From contig NZ_JOFL01000004.1 in assembly GCF_000719265.1 (NCBI RefSeq), forward strand, positions 175,945-239,944: 64,000 bases of DNA. Reading direction: 5' to 3'. The DNA is from Streptomyces roseoverticillatus. Its GTDB lineage: Bacteria > Actinomycetota > Actinomycetes > Streptomycetales > Streptomycetaceae. Shown here piece after piece: positions 38,152 through 46,335 of this stretch. The translations under genes were made by a program, and so were the position numbers. The notes beneath the pieces were generated by a model. The model searched no databases. It worked only from the letters and a program-made list of their open reading frames with translations, and was not told the origin of the DNA. How positions within the stretch are numbered: the stretch's first letter is position 1; each line of letters begins with the position of its first letter.

Positions 38152-39603
38152 ATGTCCAAGATTTTCGTCATGCGTGGAATCCTTGTCTCCTCGACCGTGG
38201 CCGCCTGCGCCGCCGCCCTCGCCCTGCCCTTCCTCGCCACCCCCTCGTCCGCCTCGTCGTCCACCCACGACCCGGGCGTCACCGCGCGCTCCGTGCCCGG
38301 CAGCACCCAGTCGCTGCCGCTCGTCCCGCTCCGCGGCCCGGGCCACGGCGGCAGCCATGCCAAGGGCCACGGCAAGAACCGCACGGCGGGCCCCGAGCCC
38401 ACCTCCACGGAACAGGGCCTGCCCCAGATGGAGGTCAAGCCCTTCTCGCTGGTCGGCATCGTCTGGGACGACGCCGCCGCCGAGCTGCGCGGCCACGCCC
38501 AGGTGCGCACCCGCCCGGTCGGCAGCCGGGACTGGGCGGACTGGCAGGAGGTCTCCACCCACGACGACGACCGCCCCGACACCGACTCCACCGAGGCGCG
38601 CGCCGGGCGGCTGCGCGGCTCCACCGCCCCCCTGTGGGTCGGCGCCTCCGACGCCATCCAGGTGCGCGTACGCCCCGACGCCGCGAGCGGGCGCACCCCC
38701 GGCGGCTCCCTGCCCGCCGGAATGCGCCTGGAGCTGGTCGACCCCGGCGTGGACCGCGCCCGCTCCGCGGCGCCGCCCGTCCCCAGCGAGAACGAGCTCG
38801 CCGCCTCGGCCGCGAACGTCCCGCTCGCCCCCCTGGGCGCCACCGAGATCCCCGCCCTCGGCAAGCCGGAGTCCGAGGGCGACGTCGAGCACACCGGCGT
38901 GGGCGAGCTGCCGGCCGACGACGAGGAGGACGGTTATCCGGCCGACAGCGATGACCCGGACGACTCCGACCGCCCCGGCTCCGCCGACGGCGGTCGCTAC
39001 GTCGGCCCCCGCCCCCGCATCGTCACCCGCGCCGGCTGGGGCGCCGACGAATCGCTGCGGGAGTCCGGCTTCTCTTACACCGGGGCCGTCCGCGCGGCCT
39101 TCGTCCACCACACGGCGTCCGGCAACCGCTATTCCTGCTCGCAGTCCGCCTCCGTCATCCGCGGTATCTACCGCTACCACGTTGTGAGCAGCGGATGGCG
39201 GGACCTGGGCTACAACTTCCTCATCGACAAGTGCGGCACCGTCTACGAGGGCCGCTCGGGCGGCGTGGCCAGGCCCGTCAAGGGCGCGCACACCCTCGGT
39301 TTCAACAGCAACAGCATGGGCATCGCCGTTCTCGGAACGTACGGAACCACCAATCCGTCCAACGCGGCGGTCGACGCGGTGGCGGACCTCACCGCATGGA
39401 AGCTCGGACTGTTCGGCGCCAACCCGGCCGGCACGACGAGCCTGGTCTCCGGAGGCGGAAATCTGTTCAAAAAGGGCACCAAGGTCCGGCTCAAGGTCAT
39501 TTCCGGGCACCGCGACGGCTTCTCCACGGAGTGCCCCGGCGACCGCCTCTACCGCAAGCTCGGCACCGCCCGTTCCGTCGCGGCGCGCCTCCAGGGACGC
39601 TGA
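38152..39603 (+). CDS. Secreted PGRP-type N-acetylmuramoyl-L-alanine amidase
   Basis: 483 aa. Signal peptide (STVAACAAALALPFLATPSSAS, in part) then a 220-residue beta-rich region, an Asp/Glu-rich linker (DDEEDGYPADSDDPDDSDRP) and a C-terminal peptidoglycan-recognition amidase domain. Zinc ligands are visible in RAAFVHHTASGNRY, KGAHTLGFNSNSMG and STECPGDRLYRKL, with the core DLGYNFLIDKCGTVYEGRSG. It should cleave the amide between MurNAc and the stem peptide outside the cell. The ATG at 38152 has AAGG upstream; ATG 38170 is a possible alternative. It stands next to manC, in a generally cell-wall-related region. Confidence 0.92.
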   Translation: MSKIFVMRGILVSSTVAACAAALALPFLATPSSASSSTHDPGVTARSVPGSTQSLPLVPLRGPGHGGSHAKGHGKNRTAGPEPTSTEQGLPQMEVKPFSLVGIVWDDAAAELRGHAQVRTRPVGSRDWADWQEVSTHDDDRPDTDSTEARAGRLRGSTAPLWVGASDAIQVRVRPDAASGRTPGGSLPAGMRLELVDPGVDRARSAAPPVPSENELAASAANVPLAPLGATEIPALGKPESEGDVEHTGVGELPADDEEDGYPADSDDPDDSDRPGSADGGRYVGPRPRIVTRAGWGADESLRESGFSYTGAVRAAFVHHTASGNRYSCSQSASVIRGIYRYHVVSSGWRDLGYNFLIDKCGTVYEGRSGGVARPVKGAHTLGFNSNSMGIAVLGTYGTTNPSNAAVDAVADLTAWKLGLFGANPAGTTSLVSGGGNLFKKGTKVRLKVISGHRDGFSTECPGDRLYRKLGTARSVAARLQGR

Positions 39604-39684
39604 CCCGGCGCGGCGGCACCCTCCGGTCTGCATACACTGGCCGCCGATCACGGCCCGGCCCCAGCAGGAAGCAGAGACGAACCC

Positions 39685-40785
39685 TTGACTAAGACGTCTT
39701 CTTCGCCAGAAGCGATCCTCCTGGTCGGCGGCAAGGGAACCCGGCTGCGTCCGCTCACGATGAACACGCCCAAACCCATGGTCCCGGCGGCGGGCGTCCC
39801 CTTCCTGACGCACCAGCTGGCGCGGGCCCGCGCGGCGGGCGTGGAGCACATCGTGCTCGCCACGTCGTACCTGGCGGAGGTCTTCGAGCCGTACTTCGGC
39901 GACGGCTCCGCTCTCGGCCTCCACCTCGAGTACGTCACCGAGGAGGAGCCGCTCGGCACCGGCGGCGCCATCCGCAACGTCGCCTCCCGGCTGCACTCCG
40001 GACCGGACGACCCCGTCCTGATCTTCAACGGCGACATCCTCACGGGCCTGGACATCGAAGCCCTCGTGCACACCCACCGCAGCACGAACGCGGACGTTTC
40101 CCTCCACCTCACCCGGGTCGAGGACCCCCGCGCGTTCGGCCTGGTGCCGACCGACGCGACCGGCAGGGTGACGGCGTTCCTGGAGAAGCCGCAGACGCCG
40201 GAGGAGATCGTCACCGACCAGATCAACGCGGGCGCGTACGTCTTCAACCGCTCGGTGATCGACAGCATCCCGGCGGACCGCCCGGTCTCGGTCGAGCGCG
40301 AGACGTTCCCGGGCCTGCTGGCGGCCGGCGCGCACCTGCAGGGCATGGTCGACTCGACGTACTGGCTGGACCTCGGCACGCCGCAGGCCTTCGTCCGCGG
40401 CTCGGCCGACCTGGTCCTGGGCCGGGCCCCGTCACCCGCGGTCCCCGGCCGCTGCGGCGACCGGCTCGTCCTGGACACCGCCGACGTGGCGCCGGACGCC
40501 AAGCTGACGGGCGGCACGGTCGTCGGTGCGGGCGCGCGTGTGGAGCCGGGCGCCCTGGTGGACGGCTCGACGATCCTCGACGGCGCGGTCGTCGAGGCGG
40601 GCGCGCAGATCCGCGACTCGCTGGTGGGCGCCGGGGCGCGCATCGGGGCGCGCACGGTGCTGGACGGCGCGGTGATCGGGGACGGGGCGCACGTAGGGGC
40701 GGACAACGAGCTGCGGGCGGGAGCCCGGATCTGGTGCGAGGCGCGGATCCCGGCGGGAACGATCAGGTTCTCGTCGGACCAGTAG
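39685..40785 (+). CDS. manC: Mannose-1-phosphate guanylyltransferase / NDP-sugar pyrophosphorylase
   Basis: 366 aa. The nucleotidyltransferase signature is EAILLVGGKGTRLRPLTMNT with the KPMVPAAGVPFLTHQL lysine region, and FNGDILTGLDIE supplies the metal-binding aspartate. From about residue 265 there is a left-handed beta-helix of hexapeptide repeats (VVGAGARVEPGALVDGSTIL). In actinobacteria this type makes GDP-mannose from mannose-1-phosphate, and manA and manB in the same window support that; a glucose-1-phosphate enzyme is an alternative. TTG start at 39685 behind AGGAAGCAGAGACGAACCC. A hairpin at 40810-40844 probably ends the transcript. Confidence 0.85.
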   Translation: MTKTSSSPEAILLVGGKGTRLRPLTMNTPKPMVPAAGVPFLTHQLARARAAGVEHIVLATSYLAEVFEPYFGDGSALGLHLEYVTEEEPLGTGGAIRNVASRLHSGPDDPVLIFNGDILTGLDIEALVHTHRSTNADVSLHLTRVEDPRAFGLVPTDATGRVTAFLEKPQTPEEIVTDQINAGAYVFNRSVIDSIPADRPVSVERETFPGLLAAGAHLQGMVDSTYWLDLGTPQAFVRGSADLVLGRAPSPAVPGRCGDRLVLDTADVAPDAKLTGGTVVGAGARVEPGALVDGSTILDGAVVEAGAQIRDSLVGAGARIGARTVLDGAVIGDGAHVGADNELRAGARIWCEARIPAGTIRFSSDQ

Positions 40786-40809
40786 TCAGACCAGTAGGGG
40801 GCGAATGAA

Positions 40810-40844
40810 TCCGGCATACAACGCCATTGGCGATAAATGCCGGA
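40810..40844 (+). terminator. Terminator hairpin after manC
   Basis: Outer stem TCCGGCAT (40810-40817) with ATGCCGGA (40837-40844) and an inner stem CGCCA/TGGCG, just before the AlkA-like gene. It overlaps the region upstream of that gene's -10 box. Confidence 0.5.
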
Positions 40845-40859
40845 ACGTACCCTGGCAGG

Positions 40860-41762
40860 ATGAAGACCCGCACATGGACCCCACCGGCCCCGTACGACAT
40901 GGGGCGCACCTTGGGCGTCCTCGCGCGGGGCCCGGGTGACCCGGCCTACCAGGTGGACCCGGACGGCTCCGTGTGGCGGGCCAGCCGCACTCCGCAGGGC
41001 CCGGGCACGCTCCACCTGACCGACCAGGGCGGCGGCATCCACGCGGAGGCGTGGGGCCCGGGCGCGGAATGGCTCCTGGAGACCCTCCCGGCCCTCCTCG
41101 GCGCCGGTGACGACCCGGGCGCCTTCATGCCCCGCCACCGCCTGGTCCACGAGGCGCACCGCCGCCACCAGGGACTCAGGCTGGCCCGTACGGGCCTGGT
41201 CCTGGAGTCCCTGATCCCGTCGGTCCTGGAACAGAAGGTCACGGCGGACGAGGCGTACAGGGCCTGGCGCCTCCTCCTCCAGCAGCACGGCGAACCGGCC
41301 CCGGGCCCGGCGCCCCGCATGCGCGTGATGCCCAGCGCGCGGGGCTGGGCGACGATCCCGTCCTGGGACTGGCACGGGGCGGGCGTGGACGGAAAACGCT
41401 CGGCGGCGATCATCCGGGCCGCGCGGGTGGCGGCACGCCTGGAGGAGGCGGCCGCGATGGACGACGCCCAGGCGTCCCGGCGCCTCCAGGCAGTCCCCGG
41501 CATAGGCCCCTGGACGGCGGCGGAGACGCTCCAGCGCAGCAATGGCGCCCCCGATGCCGTCACGGTAGGGGACCTGCACCTACCGAAGATCATCGGCTAC
41601 GCCCTGACGGGCGCCGGAGGCATGGATGACGAGGCGATGCTGGAGCTGTTGGCCCCCTACGAGGGCCAGCGCCACAGGGCATGCCGCCTGATCCTGCTCA
41701 CAGGCACCAGACCACCGCGCAGAGGGCCGCGCTTCTCGGTGAACGACATCAGGGCCCTCTGA
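40860..41762 (+). CDS. DNA-3-methyladenine glycosylase, AlkA/HhH-GPD type
   Basis: 300 aa. The helix-hairpin-helix with its Gly/Asp catalytic motif is LQAVPGIGPWTAAETLQRSN followed by AVTVGDLHLPK, where the aspartate is expected to activate the base-excision reaction. The upstream lobe (ESLIPSVLEQKVTADEAYRA) is typical of the AlkA fold. It removes alkylated purines from DNA. No ribosome site; TACCCT at 40848-40853 is 6 bp before the ATG, suggesting leaderless translation. Convergent with fbiB, with a palindromic element between them. Confidence 0.87.
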   Translation: MKTRTWTPPAPYDMGRTLGVLARGPGDPAYQVDPDGSVWRASRTPQGPGTLHLTDQGGGIHAEAWGPGAEWLLETLPALLGAGDDPGAFMPRHRLVHEAHRRHQGLRLARTGLVLESLIPSVLEQKVTADEAYRAWRLLLQQHGEPAPGPAPRMRVMPSARGWATIPSWDWHGAGVDGKRSAAIIRAARVAARLEEAAAMDDAQASRRLQAVPGIGPWTAAETLQRSNGAPDAVTVGDLHLPKIIGYALTGAGGMDDEAMLELLAPYEGQRHRACRLILLTGTRPPRRGPRFSVNDIRAL

Positions 41763-41807
41763 CGAGGGAGGGACGGGGCAGCCGTCTGACGACGGCGGGA
41801 GGGCGAC

Positions 41808-41931
41808 GGGGCCGCAGGGGCAGGGTCCCTGGACGCTGACGTGTATTTGTGGCGCCAAGTGCCGGGCGAGAACGCGCAGGGGCGCAGGGCGCCGTAAATA
41901 TACGGTCCAGGGACCCTGCCCCGGAGGCCCC
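41808..41931 (-). mobile_element. MITE-like palindromic element, copy 2 (intergenic)
   Basis: 124 bp with terminal inverted repeats of 27 bp (41808-41834 and 41905-41931) matching at 24 positions. It is the reverse complement of the element at 13803-13924 along its whole length, with scattered differences and small indels. Its place between two convergent genes means that it could also act as a terminator. It encodes nothing. Confidence 0.85.
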
Positions 41932-41951
41932 GGCGCCCGGCCCCGTACGGA

Positions 41952-43271
41952 CTACCGCACCGAGATGAACGCGTCAGCGACCCGCTCAGGCCGCTCACGC
42001 GGCGGCGCCGCCGCGTGCCCCACCGCCACGGCCCCCATGGGATCCCACCCCTCCGGCAGCTCCAGCACCTCCCGCACCACATCGCGGCAGAACATCGTCG
42101 ACGAGATCCACGCCGACCCCAGCCGTTCCCCGGCCAGCGCCACGAGGAAGTTCTGCACGGCCGCGCCGGCCGCGACGACGAACATCTCGCGCTCGGACGC
42201 GTTCCGCCGGGCATCGGGGTAGGTGTGAGACCCGTCCATCACCAGACAGGGCACGACCAGATAGGGCGCGTTCCGCAGCACGTCACCGCGCCGCACCCGC
42301 TTGGCGATGCTCTCCTCGCTGAACCCGTCCCCGCGCAGGTCCGCGATCCACGCCTCCCGCATGGCGTCGAGCAGCCGCACCCGCGCCTCCCCGGACTCCA
42401 GCAGGACGAACCGCCAGGGCGTCGTGTGGTGCGGGGCAGGAGCGGTGATGGCGGCGGCAACGGCCCGCCGCACGGCAGCACCGTCAACGGGCTCACCGGT
42501 GAACTCCCGCACGGTCCGCCGCAGTGTCACGGCTTCCCGTACGGCCTCGGACGTCCCGAGCCGGAACATGTCGTCGCCGGCGGCCCGCACAAGCTCCCGC
42601 GCCCCGGGGGCACCGTCCTCGCCCACCACGTGGGGCAACCCGCGCACCACCGCGACCGGCAGCCCCGAGGTCTTCCCCTTGACGAGGTCCCCGGCAGCGG
42701 CCAGCTCGTCCGCCGTGGCGACGACGGTCGCGCTCAGCGGATTGCCGTGCGTGTCGGTGCCGCCCCGCAGGTCGTCCAGCACGCGCACCCCGGCCGCGCC
42801 GATGGCGACGTCGGTCAGCCCGTTGCGCCAGGGCCGGCCGAAGGTGTCCGTGACGACGACGCCCACGTCGACGCCGAGGGCTTCCCGGAGCCCGTCGCGC
42901 AGGGCGCGGGCGGAGGCGTCGGGGTCCTCGGGCAGCAGCAGTATCGTCCCGGCGGCGGTGTTGGACGCGTCGACGCCGGCGGCGGCCATCACCAGGCCCT
43001 GCCGGTTCTCGACGATGCGCAGGGGCCCGCGGCGGGCGACGACCCGTACGGTCTCGGCGTCTATGGCCGCCTCGCGGTCGCCGGCCCGGACGATCCGGCC
43101 CTCGGCCTTGCTGACGATCTTCGAGGTGACGAGCAGGACGTCGCCGTCGGCGAGCCCGGGCAGGCCCTCGCCCGTGACGGCCCCGGCGAGGAGCTTGACG
43201 AGGTCGTCGCCGGCCTGCACCTCGGGGATGCCGGGCACGGCCCAGACCCGGTATTCGGGGACCCCGCTCAC
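41952..43271 (-). CDS. fbiB: Coenzyme F420-0:L-glutamate ligase with nitroreductase domain
   Basis: 439 aa two-domain enzyme. Residues 1-245 form the gamma-glutamyl ligase domain ([33 protein letters not shown]), and residues 255-439 the nitroreductase-like FMN domain ([40 protein letters not shown]). FbiB elongates the glutamate tail of F420 and reduces the dehydro intermediate. GTG start at 43271 overlaps the fbiA stop (GTGA); a longer in-frame extension is not needed. With fbiA it forms the classical F420 operon, so the host makes F420. Confidence 0.95.
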   Translation of the reverse strand: MSGVPEYRVWAVPGIPEVQAGDDLVKLLAGAVTGEGLPGLADGDVLLVTSKIVSKAEGRIVRAGDREAAIDAETVRVVARRGPLRIVENRQGLVMAAAGVDASNTAAGTILLLPEDPDASARALRDGLREALGVDVGVVVTDTFGRPWRNGLTDVAIGAAGVRVLDDLRGGTDTHGNPLSATVVATADELAAAGDLVKGKTSGLPVAVVRGLPHVVGEDGAPGARELVRAAGDDMFRLGTSEAVREAVTLRRTVREFTGEPVDGAAVRRAVAAAITAPAPHHTTPWRFVLLESGEARVRLLDAMREAWIADLRGDGFSEESIAKRVRRGDVLRNAPYLVVPCLVMDGSHTYPDARRNASEREMFVVAAGAAVQNFLVALAGERLGSAWISSTMFCRDVVREVLELPEGWDPMGAVAVGHAAAPPRERPERVADAFISVR

Positions 43272-44263
43272 GCCCGCACCTCCTCGGCCAGTGCCAGCGC
43301 CTCCCGGGCCATGGCGGCCGTGGCTTCGGTGTCGGTCATCATGAGCGGCACGGCCCGGCACCGGATGCCCGCGGCCTCGACCGTCTCGACGGCGCCGGCG
43401 TCGACGGTGTCGACCAGCCAGCCGTCGAGCAGCCCGGAGCCGTAGTGCCCGGCGACGGCCGCGGCGGTGGACTCCACGCCGACGGCGGCGAGCACCTTGT
43501 CGGCCATGCCGCGCACAGGCGCGTCTCCGACGATGGGGGAGAGGCCGACGACGGGCGCGGAGGCGGCGGCGACGGCTTCGCGGATGCCGGGCACGGCGAG
43601 CACGGTGCCGATGCTGACGACGGGGTTGGACGGCGGGAAGAGGATGACGTCGGCGGCGGCGATCGCTTCCAGGACGCCGGGCGCGGGCTTGGCCTGCTCG
43701 GCGCCGACGGGGATGATCGCGTGCGCGGGCACGCCGGCCCGCAGCCGCACCCAGTACTCCTGGAAGTGCACGGCCTTACGCGAGGGGGCCTCGGAACCTG
43801 CGCCGGCGCCGCCATCAGGGTCATCGATCAGAACATGCGTCTCGACCCGGTCGTCGCTCATGGGAAGCAGCCGCACCCCGGGCTGCCACCGCTCGCACAG
43901 CGCCTCGGTCACGGCGCTCAGCGGGTATCCGGCGCCGAGCATCTGCGTACGGACGATGTGCGTGGCGAAGTCGCGGTCGCCGAGCCCGAACCACTCGGGC
44001 CCGACGCCGTACGCCGCCAGCTCCTCCTTGACGGCGAAGGTCTCGCCGGCCCGGCCCCAGCCCTGCTCCTCGTGGATGCCGCCGCCGAGGGTGTACATCA
44101 CGGTGTCGAGGTCGGGGCAGACCTTGAGGCCGAAGAGGTGGATGTCGTCGCCGGTGTTGCCGATGACGGTGATGCCGGCGTCGGGGACTGCTGACTTGAG
44201 GCCGCGGAGGAAGCGGGCGCCCCCGATTCCACCGGCCAGAACGACGATGCGCTGCGTAGGCAT
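43268..44263 (-). CDS. fbiA: 2-phospho-L-lactate (phosphoenolpyruvate) transferase of F420 biosynthesis
   Basis: 331 aa CofD/FbiA enzyme. It joins the Fo deazaflavin with the activated phosphoglyceryl-type side chain to form (dehydro-)F420-0. N-terminal signature [20 protein letters not shown], then [20 protein letters not shown] and [20 protein letters not shown]. It precedes fbiB with a 4 bp overlap. The two genes required to make Fo and the guanylyltransferase (fbiC, fbiD) are not in the window. Confidence 0.95.
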   Translation of the reverse strand: MPTQRIVVLAGGIGGARFLRGLKSAVPDAGITVIGNTGDDIHLFGLKVCPDLDTVMYTLGGGIHEEQGWGRAGETFAVKEELAAYGVGPEWFGLGDRDFATHIVRTQMLGAGYPLSAVTEALCERWQPGVRLLPMSDDRVETHVLIDDPDGGAGAGSEAPSRKAVHFQEYWVRLRAGVPAHAIIPVGAEQAKPAPGVLEAIAAADVILFPPSNPVVSIGTVLAVPGIREAVAAASAPVVGLSPIVGDAPVRGMADKVLAAVGVESTAAAVAGHYGSGLLDGWLVDTVDAGAVETVEAAGIRCRAVPLMMTDTEATAAMAREALALAEEVRA

Positions 44264-44306
44264 GGGAGACAGTCTGTCAGCCCGCGGATCGACGACCGAG
44301 GGGCGG

Positions 44307-44340
44307 TGTCCGGCTGATGACCGAGTGCGTCAGCCGGACA
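44307..44340 (-). terminator. Terminator hairpin after the cysteine dioxygenase gene
   Basis: TGTCCGGCTGA (44307-44317) pairs with TCAGCCGGACA (44330-44340), 12 nt loop, 7 bp beyond the stop codon at 44348 and upstream of fbiA. Confidence 0.65.
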
Positions 44341-44347
44341 TGAAGCC

Positions 44348-44881
44348 TCAGTTGGCCAGGACATCCCCGACGCTGACGGCGGGCGCGGCCGCCCCGGCCG
44401 CCGAGACCGACGCCCGCATGGGCATCTCGGTGAGACCCGGCGAGTACACGTGCAGGCTGACGGCCGGCGCGAGCGAGTCGTTGACGATCTCATGAGCGTA
44501 TCCGGGCGCGAAGACGCGCTGGGCTCCGGCGCGCAGCACCTGCCGCGCGCCGCCGGGCGCCCCGGTGCTTCCGGTGATCTCGGTCAACTCACCCTCGAGG
44601 ACGGTCAGCACCCCGGAGGAGGGGCCGTGGTCGTGGGCCCCGCTGCCCTGCCCGGGTACCCAGCTCAGCAGCCACACCTCGTAGCCGGGGCCGACGCGGA
44701 GGCGGTGGTACCAGCGGCTGGTGGCGTCGTACTGGACGAGGTGGGCCCAGGAGGCGTGGTCGGCGGCGACGGAGCGCGCCAGCCCGGCGAACTCGGCGAC
44801 GGTACGGGGGTGGGCGGGCGCGGGCGGCATGAGGTGGGGGATGGCGAGCGGGTCGCCGGCGATCTGGACGTCGCTGTTCAT
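44348..44881 (-). CDS. Cysteine dioxygenase family protein
   Basis: 177 aa cupin. The iron ligands are two histidines in GSGAHDHGPSSGVLTVLEGEL and a third in FAPGYAHEIVNDS, which fits the 3-His facial triad of the cysteine dioxygenase type. These enzymes oxidise cysteine or a related thiol to the sulfinic acid. The strand of residues 60-75 (SRWYHRLRVGPGYEVWLLSW) is typical of Streptomyces members. No closely linked sulfur gene is visible. The long regulatory region of whiB lies on the other side. Confidence 0.82.
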   Translation of the reverse strand: MNSDVQIAGDPLAIPHLMPPAPAHPRTVAEFAGLARSVAADHASWAHLVQYDATSRWYHRLRVGPGYEVWLLSWVPGQGSGAHDHGPSSGVLTVLEGELTEITGSTGAPGGARQVLRAGAQRVFAPGYAHEIVNDSLAPAVSLHVYSPGLTEMPMRASVSAAGAAAPAVSVGDVLAN

Positions 44882-45608
44882 GTGCGGGGGTTCCTCGGCG
44901 GAAGCGGCGGAAGCGGCGGAAGGTGCGGGGGAGCGCGTGACGTGCGGCGGAGCGTGGGGGTGCCCGGAGCTACGGGTGACGCGGGGGCGCGGTGCACCGT
45001 GGACGGCCGTGATGACGGCCGCGCGGGCGCGGGGCGCGGCGATGCTGCGGAGGGGTCAGCCGGAGCTCTGGGGCGTCGACGGCATCAACAGCTGGAACAG
45101 CGACAGCGAGCCTGCACAGCGCAGCGGGACCCGTAGCTACGGGTCAGGCTGAGGGCGGCGTTCACTGGCATGCCCACCACGGTGACGGGCCTGGCCACGT
45201 TGTGTCAACCGCATGTCCCATTTGGGGGCAATGTTTCACCTCATCCGGTAACTGTGGGTGCTCCAAGGTTTGCGGGGGTGTGACCATGGAGAGGTGGCGC
45301 CCGACCGGGGCCGCAAACATCGTTCGGCCGGACGGTGCAACGGGATTGCCGTGCGTGACGTCCTCTCCTTGCAGAGGGGGACGGGGCGGCCGTGGCCCGG
45401 TGGAAGCGGCGCAGAGGGGTCTGTCCGGACTTGTAATCTTTTGGACACTTTCTGCTTGGCTTTGGTTCCGCAGAGTGAATAAGGGGCCCAATAGCAGATC
45501 TCGGCTTGACTGGCCCGGATCGGCACACTTGTAATTTCACCCGTGTCGTTCTGCCGCACTTGATGAAGGCGGCGACGCGGGGACGTAAATGACAGACGAG
45601 GGGCGCAC
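44882..45608. other. Regulatory region upstream of whiB (727 bp, no gene seen)
   Basis: The stretch is divergent between the cysteine dioxygenase gene and whiB. Short frames in it lack ribosome sites and codon bias. It becomes clearly more AT-rich near whiB (45420-45600). A promoter candidate lies at 45506-45535. Long upstream regions are usual for whi genes, which are under developmental control. Confidence 0.6.
45506..45535 (+). promoter_or_regulatory. Candidate whiB promoter
   Basis: TTGACT (45506-45511) and TGTAAT (45530-45535) with an 18 bp spacer, about 75 bp before the whiB start. It is the best vegetative-type promoter in the upstream region. Confidence 0.5.
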
Positions 45609-45872
45609 ATGACCGAGCTGTTTCAGCAACTGCTGGTCGAGGAGGCGGACGAGGAGCTCGGCTGGCAAGAGCGCGCGCTGTGCGCTCAGACCGATCCCGA
45701 GTCCTTCTTCCCCGAGAAGGGCGGATCCACGCGGGAGGCGAAGAAGGTCTGCCTCGCCTGCGAGGTCCGCTCGGAATGCCTTGAATATGCCCTTGCCAAT
45801 GACGAGCGCTTCGGCATCTGGGGCGGCCTGTCCGAGCGTGAGCGCCGCCGCCTCAAGAAGGCGGCGGTCTGA
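45609..45872 (+). CDS. whiB: Developmental regulator WhiB
   Basis: 87 aa Wbl protein. Four cysteines that hold a 4Fe-4S cluster are in ALCAQTD and KVCLACEVRSECLEYAL, followed by the turn FGIWGGLSERERR and the basic tail RRLKKAAV. The sequence, including MTELFQQLLVEEADEELGWQ, agrees with what I remember of S. coelicolor WhiB rather than other Wbl proteins. WhiB works together with WhiA to start sporulation septation in aerial hyphae. The ATG at 45609 follows GAGGGGCGCAC. It is monocistronic, with a 16 bp palindrome 4 bp after the stop. Confidence 0.93.
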   Translation: MTELFQQLLVEEADEELGWQERALCAQTDPESFFPEKGGSTREAKKVCLACEVRSECLEYALANDERFGIWGGLSERERRRLKKAAV

Positions 45873-46335
45873 GCTTCCGATAGGCCTATCGGTCCTATGG
45901 GTCCCCCAAGGATCCCTAATGGATCCCCGGATCCCCTGGGTCGGACAATCGGGCTTATTGGTTTCGGTGATTCCAGGGCCAGCGATTCGCCGGTGAATGC
46001 GGGAATTAATGGGCTGGTAGTTACCGTAAGTTAAAAGTGAAGGCCATGTATTGGCTCCCTGTCGCCGGGAGGGCCTTCCGCACCTACGACGTAACCGATG
46101 ACGTACGCCATGACGCACCCCATGACGTACGCACGGCGTACGCACCGCGTACGGGACATCCGGTCCGCCCGTCGCGCCACCGGCGCGAGGCGGACCGCTG
46201 TGTGCGCAGCCACTAGTGTGGTGGCCCGTCCGAGACGCACCGCCGCCCCGACGGGCGCACCCGCGGCCGGCGCAGTCCAGCACAGCAGTCATCCGGGGCC
46301 CCGCCCCGGACCCCGGCCGGAGGGCCCGTACCCCG
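45873..46335. other. Intergenic region (463 bp) after whiB
   Basis: No gene is seen. A perfect 16 bp palindrome, CCGATAGGCCTATCGG, sits at 45877-45892 just after whiB and may be part of its terminator. GATCCC-type repeats fill 45895-45945. From about 46085 to 46160 the motif ATGACGTACGC or shortened forms of it recur, giving a locally repetitive stretch upstream of the large glycosyltransferase gene. Confidence 0.5.

Noticed and set aside
45202..45534. 110-codon frame upstream of whiB
   Set aside because: No ribosome site, no codon bias and no recognisable family; it overlaps the promoter region of whiB.
45474..45541. BldD-type operator before whiB
   Set aside because: AGTGA (45474) and TCACC (45537) half-sites exist but are more than 50 bp apart, beyond spacings usually accepted for BldD.
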